Shown in pieces: positions 1 through 4,404 of a stretch of 6,489 nucleotides of DNA (the stretch's first letter is position 1; each line of letters starts with the position of its first letter). The stretch is from Dehalococcoidia bacterium (lineage in GTDB: Bacteria; Chloroflexota; Dehalococcoidia; JAUSJJ01), in contig JAUSJJ010000178.1 of assembly GCA_030647705.1 (NCBI GenBank), positions 1 through 6,489 on the forward strand. Direction: 5' to 3'. Both the position numbers and the translations under genes were made by a program. The notes beneath the pieces are model-generated. The model did not search any database. It was not told the DNA's origin and was given only the letters and a program-made list of their open reading frames with translations.

Positions 1-486
1 TTCCTTGGGCAAAAGAGGAAGCTGCGCCACGGGCAAAGAGCCGATGCCGGCCAGCGTATCAACTTCCTTCTTGAGGCTGTCAATATCGGCGAACTGGCGG
101 TAGACGCTGGCGAAACGAATGTAGGCGATGTGGTCCAGCGACTTCAACCGTTGCATCACCATCTCCCCGACGACGGAGCTGGGCACTTCCGCCTTGCCCA
201 TCTGGAACAGCTCCGACTCGATCTCATCCACCACTCGCTCGATAGTGCCATCAGGCAACGGGCGTTTCTCGCAGGCCTTCCGGATCCCCAGCGCCAGCTT
301 CTCCCTGTTGAAATCCTCACGCCGCTGGTCTTTCTTGATGACGAGCAGACTTACGGTCTGTACCCGCTCATAGGTAGTGAAGCGCCGCCCGCACTTCAGG
401 CATTCCCGCCGGCGGCGTATGGCCTGTTCAACGTCACGGGAGTCGGTCACCTTCGAATTATCAAAGGCGCAGTAAGGACACAACAT
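1..486 (-). CDS. nrdR: Transcriptional repressor NrdR (partial, C-terminal end beyond the window)
   Basis: NrdR is the zinc-ribbon/ATP-cone repressor that senses ATP and dATP and controls ribonucleotide reductase genes. The translation opens MLCPYCAFDNSKVTDSR. It has a four-cysteine zinc ribbon (C3, C6, C29, C32) with the basic stretch IRRRREC just before the second pair, then CGRRFTTYERV. An ATP-cone domain follows from about residue 48 (LLVIKKDQRREDFNREKL) to about residue 138 (IRFASVYRQFADID). 162 residues are visible with no stop; family members are usually about 150-165 residues, so only a few codons should be missing. I chose the ATG at 484-486 because a GGGA sits 8 bases upstream of it; an in-frame ATG at 490-492 would be only 2 bases from that site. 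The gene has its own promoter and candidate NrdR boxes, so it is probably transcribed apart from ftsZ. Identification is very secure. Confidence 0.97.
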   Translation of the reverse strand, partial: MLCPYCAFDNSKVTDSRDVEQAIRRRRECLKCGRRFTTYERVQTVSLLVIKKDQRREDFNREKLALGIRKACEKRPLPDGTIERVVDEIESELFQMGKAEVPSSVVGEMVMQRLKSLDHIAYIRFASVYRQFADIDSLKKEVDTLAGIGSLPVAQLPLLPKE

Positions 487-498
487 CACCATCGTCCC

Positions 499-545
499 AT
501 ACAATCTCTAGTAGGTGATGGACACTGTACCACAATATGTTGGAG
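499..545. promoter_or_regulatory. Candidate tandem NrdR boxes over the nrdR promoter
   Basis: The known NrdR box is a 16-bp palindrome, roughly ACACWATATATWGTGT, usually found as two copies separated by 15-16 bp (three helical turns between centres). Two matches occur here: CCACAATATGTTGGAG (530-545; 9 of the 10 core positions) and ATACAATCTCTAGTAG (499-514; 8 of 10 core positions). Each matches 11 of 16 positions overall. They are separated by 15 bp, exactly 31 bp start to start. One lies inside the -35/-10 spacer and the other just past the predicted start site, so binding would block transcription. The outer arms are poorly conserved, so this is a good candidate rather than a certainty. 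Confidence 0.5.
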
Positions 546-553
546 GCTGTCAA
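524..553 (-). promoter_or_regulatory. Sigma-70-type promoter of nrdR
   Basis: On the minus strand a perfect TTGACA (-35, 548-553) is followed after 18 bases by TACAGT (-10, 524-529). The -10 is preceded by TGG, which makes an extended -10 element. Transcription would start near 517, giving a leader of about 30 bases before the nrdR ATG at 486. AT-rich sequence lies just upstream of the -35. The placement right ahead of nrdR fits; no start site has been measured. Confidence 0.75.
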
Positions 554-564
554 TAGTTTTAGGG

Positions 565-587
565 ACAAAAAAGAACCGTGGCTTCTT
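565..587 (-). repeat. Decayed second copy of the terminator hairpin
   Basis: The 18 bases ACAAAAAAGAACCGTGGC at 565-582 are identical to 741-758, the first arm of the intact terminator. In the intact copy the arm is followed by CAAAAGCCACGG and then TTCTT. Here TTCTT (583-587) follows directly, as if the 12 bases making up the loop and most of the second arm had been deleted. Only a weak 5-bp stem (AAGAA/TTCTT) remains, with a T-run on the minus strand. It probably terminates poorly now. It sits just upstream of the nrdR -35 box. Confidence 0.65.
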
Positions 588-644
588 TGCACAGGCTCAA
601 AGGTGTTGGATAATCGGACGGCCTTCACCCAAGAGGTCTTTCCA

Positions 645-721
645 GTACCCCAGGCTGGAAGCCTGGGGCATCCGCCTGAGGCGAACTGCGATGCCATGCC
701 CACGGCTTCAGCCGTGGGTAC
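645..721. repeat. Palindromic repeat block, IS200/IS605- or REP-like
   Basis: The block is bounded by GTACCC (645-650) and its complement GGGTAC (716-721). Inside are two strong perfect hairpins: CCCCAGGCT/AGCCTGGGG with loop GGA (648-668), and CCCACGGCT/AGCCGTGGG with loop TC (699-718). Between them GCATC (668-672) can pair with GATGC (690-694), enclosing a small CGCC/GGCG hairpin (673-683). Hairpins of this type (GGCTTCAGCC tips) are common at ends of IS200/IS605 elements and in dispersed intergenic repeats. No transposase or TnpB remnant is visible, so this could be a non-autonomous derivative or a REP-like unit. The structure is directly visible; the origin is inferred. Confidence 0.6.
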
Positions 722-740
722 GAATCCACGGATCAGGGGC

Positions 741-775
741 ACAAAAAAGAACCGTGGCCAAAAGCCACGGTTCTT
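741..775 (-). terminator. Intrinsic terminator of the mraZ-rsmH-ftsZ transcript
   Basis: A perfect 12-bp stem (747-758 with 764-775; core GAACCGTGGC/GCCACGGTTC) closes a CAAAA loop. Read on the minus strand the stem runs straight into a T-rich tail (TTTTTTGTG, 748-740, the first two T in the stem). On the plus strand the hairpin is followed by TAAATC, which is not a U-tract, so it works in the minus direction. It lies about 150 bp past the ftsZ stop with no gene between. Confidence 0.85.
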
Positions 776-780
776 AAATC

Positions 781-795
781 TTGAGCGGCGCTCAA
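781..795. repeat. Short inverted repeat next to the terminator
   Basis: TTGAGC (781-786) and GCTCAA (790-795) form a perfect 6-bp stem with a GGC loop. On the minus strand it lies just before the terminator hairpin and would fold in the 3' untranslated part of the ftsZ message. No function is known; it may simply stabilise the transcript end. Confidence 0.45.
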
Positions 796-888
796 CAAGT
801 ATCTTTCAAATCAAGCCGGACAGCCTCAACGCACAGAGCGCTTCCAGGCCAGCCAGGTCGCCAAGTATTGGAACAGTCCTTTTCGGAC

Positions 889-909
889 GCCGGCCTCTCG
901 AGGGCCGGC
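889..909. repeat. GC-rich hairpin directly after ftsZ
   Basis: GCCGGCC (889-895) and GGCCGGC (903-909) form a perfect 7-bp stem with a 7-base loop, starting 13 bases past the ftsZ stop codon on the minus strand. No U-tract follows; the next sequence is another small stem (GTCC/GGAC, 876-888). It is therefore more likely an mRNA-stabilising hairpin than a terminator. The rest of 796-922 shows nothing recognisable. Confidence 0.5.
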
Positions 910-922
910 AACACAGGCCTTT

Positions 923-2020
923 CTATGCCACCGGATACGCTTTGCGCAGAAACGGGGGCACCTGGGTATCACCCTGGTCATCGAACATGAGCGGTATGAG
1001 GTCCTGAATAGCCTTGCGCCCCTTCATCGCAGGTGCGGTGCGAGCTTCATGAGAGTAGACTCCGGTGGCGATGAGGGTTATCCTCACCTCCATCTCGATC
1101 TTCTGGTCATTGACCACGCCGAAAATGATCTGTGCATCCGGGTCAGCGGCCTGTCTGATTATCTTGGCCGCCTCGCCAACTTCGAACAAGGTGAGGTCCT
1201 TGCCGCCGGTAACATTAAATAATACCTTTTTGGCCCCATCGATTGAGACGTCCAGGAGGGGACTGCTGATAACTGCCTTGGCCGCATCGACGGCCCTGTT
1301 TTCGCCTGTTCCACGCCCGATGGCCATAAGCGCGGTACCGGCATCAGTCATGATAGCCTTGATGTCCGCGAAATCCAGGTTGATATGCCCGGGTACAGTG
1401 ATAAGCTGCGAAATACCTTCGATGCCCTGAAACAGAACGTCGTCCGCCATCCGGAAAGCGTTCTCCAACGACACGTCTTTGCCGCACAGGCCGAGCAACC
1501 TGTCGTTGGGAATGACGATGAGCGTGTCCAGCTTCTTCTTGAGATTGTTCAGGCCTTCCTCGGCGGCCGCCATCCTCCGGCTGCCCTCGAAGGCAAATGG
1601 CTTGGTGACGATGCCTACCGTCAAAGCCCCCTCATCCTTGGCAATCTCGGCGATAATGTGGGCGGAACCGGTGCCGGTGCCCCCTCCCATGCCGGCTGTA
1701 ATGAAGACCATGTCAGCGCCCTTCAGCGCCTGCACCAATTCCGAACGGCTTTCTTCGGCCGCCTTGGTGCCAAGGGCGTGGTTTCCACCGACTCCCAGCC
1801 CTCTAGTCAGCTTCGGCCCGATCTGGAACTTGATTGGCGCCTGCGAGCGGGCCAGTGATTGGGCATCGGTATTCACGGCGATGAAATCTATGCCGCGAAT
1901 GCGGTCTCGACACATCCGGTCAACGGCGTTGCAGCCGCCCCCGCCTGTGCCGATGACCTTGATCCTGGCCATGCTCTCTATGCCGCCGCCTGTCTTAGAT
2001 TTGTCCTCTGTGCTTTCCAT
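923..2020 (-). CDS. ftsZ: Cell division protein FtsZ
   Basis: FtsZ is the tubulin-like GTPase that polymerises into the division ring at mid-cell. The 365-residue product has the full core. The N-terminal nucleotide loop is IKVIGTGGGGCNAVDRM (20-36). The tubulin signature GMGGGTGTGS is at 110-119. The T7 (synergy) loop is HINLDFADIKAIM (212-224), with both catalytic aspartates (D216, D219). The C-terminal conserved peptide is VPPFLR (354-359), followed by KAYPVA. The linker between the folded domain and that peptide is very short. The start is the ATG at 2018-2020, with AGGAGG at 2025-2030 four bases upstream; an alternative ATG at residue 17 lacks such support. It is the last gene of the mraZ-rsmH-ftsZ unit, and no ftsA, ftsQ or mur gene accompanies it. 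Confidence 0.98.
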   Translation of the reverse strand: MESTEDKSKTGGGIESMARIKVIGTGGGGCNAVDRMCRDRIRGIDFIAVNTDAQSLARSQAPIKFQIGPKLTRGLGVGGNHALGTKAAEESRSELVQALKGADMVFITAGMGGGTGTGSAHIIAEIAKDEGALTVGIVTKPFAFEGSRRMAAAEEGLNNLKKKLDTLIVIPNDRLLGLCGKDVSLENAFRMADDVLFQGIEGISQLITVPGHINLDFADIKAIMTDAGTALMAIGRGTGENRAVDAAKAVISSPLLDVSIDGAKKVLFNVTGGKDLTLFEVGEAAKIIRQAADPDAQIIFGVVNDQKIEMEVRITLIATGVYSHEARTAPAMKGRKAIQDLIPLMFDDQGDTQVPPFLRKAYPVA

Positions 2021-2059
2021 GACTCCTCCTTCTATTTTGTTTATCTCAATTCTTCTTCT

Positions 2060-3004
2060 TCATACTCGCTCAGCAACTCTCATCTTGGCGCTGCGGCTCC
2101 TCGGATTGGCCTCCACCTCAGCCTCTCCGGGCGTAACGGGTTTCCTGGTGATCACCCTGAGAGTCGGCGCACGGCCGCAGACGCACTCCGGGATATCGGG
2201 GGGACAGATACAACCCCGCGCCTGCTGCTGCATGAACACCTTCACCACGCGGTCCTCCAACGAGTGGAAGCTGATGACCACCAGTCTTCCGCCGAACCCC
2301 AGAAGGTTCACCGACTGCTCCAGTGCCAGCTTGAGGTTGTCCAGCTCCTCGTTCACCGCAATGCGCAGGGCCTGGAAGGTCCGGGTCGCCGGATGGATTC
2401 TGCCACGCTCACCCACCGCACGTTCGATGATCTTTGCCAACTGCAGCGTAGAGACCACCGGGCGCTTGCGCACGATGTGGCGGGCAATGACGCGGCTGCG
2501 CGGCTCCTCCCCATACTGAAAGATAAGATCGGCCAGTTCCCGTTCAGAGAACGTGTTGACAACATCAGCGGCGGTAAGCTTCTGGTCCGGGCTGAAACGC
2601 ATGTCCAACGGGGCGTCCCGTTGAAAACTGAAACCACGGCTGCTGTCCTCTAGCTGCAGCGAGGACATCCCCAGGTCGAAGAGTATGCCGTGCACGGGAC
2701 GGAACCCATAGGCGGTGCATATCCGCTCCACCTTCTTGAAGTTGTCGTTGACCAGGATAAGGTCACGACGATACTCCCTCAGCCTCTCCCGCGCAGCGGA
2801 TATCGCCGCTGGATCGGCGTCAATCCCGAGAAGCTGACCACCCGGGGAGCTTTCCTCCAGGATTGAAGCGGCATGGCCTCCACCACCGAGGGTGCAGTCC
2901 ACATACCGGCCGCCCCGCTGCACGTTCAGGCCTTCGATAGCCTCGTTCAGCATGACCGGGATGTGGTTGGAGGTGGGATTGGTCAATCTAGTCAATGTGT
3001 TCAT
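2060..3004 (-). CDS. rsmH: 16S rRNA (cytosine(1402)-N4)-methyltransferase RsmH (MraW)
   Basis: RsmH is a cytoplasmic SAM-dependent enzyme that N4-methylates C1402 in the ribosomal P site. The 314-residue product matches the usual length of about 310. It begins [20 protein letters not shown]; the H-x-P-V-M-L start is typical. The SAM-binding motif [11 protein letters not shown] spans 35-45, and GIDADPAAI (60-68) carries the acidic residue expected to contact the ribose. The family signature [18 protein letters not shown] lies at 110-127, followed by DAPLDMRF. Near the C terminus are [16 protein letters not shown] and a cysteine-bearing [15 protein letters not shown] segment. The frame is open further upstream, but the ATG at 3002-3004 gives the family N-terminus. 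It overlaps the mraZ stop as ATGA, indicating translational coupling; the Shine-Dalgarno sequence is weak. ftsZ follows 38-39 bp later. Confidence 0.97.
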   Translation of the reverse strand: MNTLTRLTNPTSNHIPVMLNEAIEGLNVQRGGRYVDCTLGGGGHAASILEESSPGGQLLGIDADPAAISAARERLREYRRDLILVNDNFKKVERICTAYGFRPVHGILFDLGMSSLQLEDSSRGFSFQRDAPLDMRFSPDQKLTAADVVNTFSERELADLIFQYGEEPRSRVIARHIVRKRPVVSTLQLAKIIERAVGERGRIHPATRTFQALRIAVNEELDNLKLALEQSVNLLGFGGRLVVISFHSLEDRVVKVFMQQQARGCICPPDIPECVCGRAPTLRVITRKPVTPGEAEVEANPRSRSAKMRVAERV

Positions 3005-3429
3005 TCCGGCATCTTCACTGTTTCTGCGATCTCCACAAATTGTTCGTCGGTCACCGCCTTCTCCGCCTCCCACGCATCCCGGGCCCATATCTCAAGACAA
3101 TTGATGTTCCCCACTATGGTAACTTCGTTCTTGATGCCTATGTATTCGCGCAACAGCGGGGGCACCATCACCCGCCCCTGGCCATCGAGGCTGAGGCTGT
3201 AGGTCCGGGAAGAAGTCCTTCTCTTCAGCCTTCTTGAGTTGAGCTGAGTAATGGACAGCGCGGCAAGTTTCGCGGCGATTTTCTCCCACTCGCTCACCGG
3301 GTAGACGGTGATGCATTTGTCGATGCCTTGAGACAACACCACGCCTTCCTTCAGTTCCTCACGGAAGCGCGGCGGGACCGGCACCCGGCCCTTGAGGTCT
3401 ATGCTGTATGGGTACTCTCCATGGAACAT
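3001..3429 (-). CDS. mraZ: Transcriptional regulator MraZ
   Basis: MraZ is a DNA-binding protein with two SpoVT/AbrB-like domains. It forms ring-shaped oligomers and represses its own division-gene operon in studied bacteria. The 142-residue product starts [15 protein letters not shown]. It carries the two family DxxxR motifs, DLKGR (11-15) and DGQGR (82-86), each followed by V-x-VPP. Length is normal (about 140-152). The frame extends upstream to 3537, but the ATG at 3427-3429 gives the conserved N-terminus; the longer start would lie upstream of the predicted promoter. The Shine-Dalgarno sequence is weak because the space before the start is filled by GTGG operator repeats. The segment before the second motif ([17 protein letters not shown]) lacks the S-G-A I would expect. 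It is the first gene of the operon and overlaps rsmH by 4 bases. Confidence 0.95.
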   Translation of the reverse strand: MFHGEYPYSIDLKGRVPVPPRFREELKEGVVLSQGIDKCITVYPVSEWEKIAAKLAALSITQLNSRRLKRRTSSRTYSLSLDGQGRVMVPPLLREYIGIKNEVTIVGNINCLEIWARDAWEAEKAVTDEQFVEIAETVKMPE

Positions 3430-3434
3430 TATTA

Positions 3435-3479
3435 CCACTGTTACCCACTTTTCACCACAATTTATCACCCTTATACCAC
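3435..3479 (-). promoter_or_regulatory. MraZ operator: GTGG repeats at about 10-bp spacing
   Basis: On the minus strand GTGG occurs at 3476-3479, 3455-3458, 3445-3448 and 3435-3438, with a GTGA variant in register at 3465-3468. The start-to-start steps are 10, 10, 10 and 11 bp. MraZ in E. coli binds TGGG-type direct repeats one helical turn apart ahead of mraZ, and Mollicutes have a similar array of GTG repeats. The array begins just before the -10 and runs almost to the start codon, so an MraZ oligomer on one DNA face would cover promoter and ribosome-binding region. Autorepression is inferred from this match. Confidence 0.75.
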
Positions 3480-3498
3480 AAGTTCCTACCCTTTGCAA
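3470..3498 (-). promoter_or_regulatory. Sigma-70-type promoter of the mraZ operon
   Basis: On the minus strand TTGCAA (-35, 3493-3498) is followed after 17 bases by TATAAG (-10, 3470-3475). TGG immediately before the -10 gives an extended -10 element. The start site would fall near 3463, leaving a leader of about 34 bases filled with MraZ repeats. The first GTGG repeat overlaps the extended -10 element. No experimental start site is available. Confidence 0.7.
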
Positions 3499-3512
3499 TA
3501 GTTTCTTGGGCC

Positions 3513-3525
3513 AGTTTTCAAAACT
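3513..3525. repeat. AT-rich inverted repeat upstream of the mraZ promoter
   Basis: AGTTTT (3513-3518) and AAAACT (3520-3525) form a perfect 6-bp inverted repeat around a single C, about 15 bp upstream of the mraZ -35 box. It could be a regulator site or an UP-like AT tract, but nothing else supports a specific role. Confidence 0.35.
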
Positions 3526-3806
3526 CATCGAAAACACGTGTCAAAGAGCCCGTTTTACCTCCACCGGCGCACCAAATTCCCCTCATTTTGCAGCGTCGGC
3601 GCCAACTCCGCAGCCCCTTTCCTGCATAAAGTGGGGGAAAGAGCAGGCGCTATGATAGGCACTCGTTCCCCTGGGGCTTAGCGTTTTCCCTCGACTCCCC
3701 ACTTCCCCCCACCTCCCTGGCAGGAGACCGCCGAGTGGACGCCTTATGTGTCGCGTCGTGCTATCCTTGGGCAGTGAGTTTCGCTGGTATTACCTCCCAA
3801 ACGCTC
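3526..3806. other. Divergent intergenic region with a G-quadruplex motif; no gene recognised
   Basis: This is the part of the mraZ-greA gap lying between the two promoter regions. No coding sequence, tRNA or known structured RNA was recognised in it. On the minus strand 3688-3717 carries four G-runs (3715-3717, 3705-3710, 3697-3700, 3688-3690) with loops of 4, 4 and 6 bases, which fits the standard intramolecular G-quadruplex pattern. AAGTGGGG (3629-3636) is also the inverse complement of CCCCACTT (3697-3704). A short frame at 3735-3926 crosses the greA promoter and start and looks spurious. Confidence 0.5.
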
Positions 3807-3835
3807 TTTACAACGGGTAGACGTGCCTCTATAAT
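3807..3835 (+). promoter_or_regulatory. Sigma-70-type promoter of greA-lysS-serS
   Basis: TTTACA (3807-3812) and a perfect TATAAT (3830-3835) are separated by exactly 17 bases. A start near 3842 would give a leader of about 60 bases before the greA ATG. This is the most consensus-like promoter in the window, as expected for housekeeping genes. Confidence 0.85.
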
Positions 3836-3901
3836 ATGGGCGATGAGGCGCCCCATTGGTGAGGTTGTCCTCAGTTTGTTTTTGGCGGAGAAGCAAGCGA
3901 A

Positions 3902-4372
3902 ATGGTCGACAAGCAGGTCTTCGTAACTCCTGAAGGCTTGGAAAAGCTCAAGGCCGAGCTTGAGCACCTGCGTACTGTTCGCCGCCAGGAAGTTGCTGAG
4001 CAGATCCAGAAGGCCAAGGAGTTGGGCAGCACGGTCAACAACCCGGAGTATGAGACCGCCAAGAACCAGCAGTCCTTCGTCGAAGGCCGCATCCTCACCC
4101 TGGAGGCCATGATCAACCGCGCCGCAGTGATCCCTCCCGAAGAAGTGCCTTCGGGCCGCGTCAGGCTGGGATCGACGGTCGTGGTCACCGCTCCGGATGG
4201 CAAGAAGGAGCACTACACCATCGTCGGCAGCGCCGAGGCAAACCCCGCGGAGGGGAAGATATCGAACGAGTCCCCGGTAGGTCGGGCGCTGCTCGGCAAG
4301 AAAGTCGGCGACCACGTCGAGGTGGCGGCCCCCGCTGGAGTAATGAAGTTCAAAGTAGCCAAGATAGAGTAA
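3902..4372 (+). CDS. greA: Transcription elongation factor GreA, divergent catalytic tip
   Basis: GreA enters the secondary channel of RNA polymerase and normally promotes cleavage of backtracked RNA. The 156-residue product has the family architecture: an N-terminal coiled-coil hairpin (about 10-75; TPEGLEKLKAELEHLRTVRR, later FVEGRILTLE) and a C-terminal FKBP-like domain (about 80-156; GSTVVVTAPDGKKEHYTIVG, ISNESPVGRALLGKKVGD). At the hairpin tip E. coli has GDLKENAEY, with D41 and E44 required for cleavage. Here the sequence is GSTVNNPEY (42-50), so both acids are replaced, by S43 and N46. The product may bind polymerase without stimulating cleavage, or do so differently. The ATG at 3902 has GGAG at 3887-3890, 11 bases upstream. 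It is first in the unit, 32 bp ahead of lysS. Family membership is certain; loss of activity is inference. Confidence 0.95.
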   Translation: MVDKQVFVTPEGLEKLKAELEHLRTVRRQEVAEQIQKAKELGSTVNNPEYETAKNQQSFVEGRILTLEAMINRAAVIPPEEVPSGRVRLGSTVVVTAPDGKKEHYTIVGSAEANPAEGKISNESPVGRALLGKKVGDHVEVAAPAGVMKFKVAKIE

Positions 4373-4404
4373 CGAGTCTCTGATCACGCGGTGAATCCTC
4401 CGAT

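Noticed and set aside
461..742. Minus-strand open frame (93 codons) across the palindromic block into the start of nrdR
   Set aside because: It translates the hairpin repeats, crosses the nrdR promoter and overlaps nrdR in another frame; not a credible protein.
1479..2519. Long plus-strand open frame (346 codons) opposite ftsZ and rsmH
   Set aside because: It is antisense to two unmistakable conserved genes, has low-complexity Ser/Pro/Leu-rich composition and spans their junction; a GC-rich shadow frame.
3005..3088. Longer N-terminus for RsmH (start at 3088)
   Set aside because: The extra 28 residues are Gly/Arg-rich, overlap the mraZ coding region and are absent from the family; the ATGA overlap at 3001-3004 gives the standard start.
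3435..3479. Possible CRISPR-like repeat array
   Set aside because: The repeat unit is only 4 bases in a 10-bp period with no spacers; it fits an MraZ operator, and no cas gene is present.
3430..3537. Longer N-terminus for MraZ (start at 3537)
   Set aside because: The extra 36 residues precede the conserved MFHGEY start and coincide with the predicted promoter and operator repeats.
3539..3544. A second TTGACA on the minus strand upstream of mraZ
   Set aside because: No acceptable -10 hexamer occurs 16-18 bases downstream (TTTGAA/TTGAAA at best), and a better promoter lies closer to mraZ.
3735..3926. Plus-strand open frame (63 codons) ahead of greA
   Set aside because: It begins upstream of the near-consensus greA promoter, runs through it and overlaps the greA start in another frame; no family resemblance.
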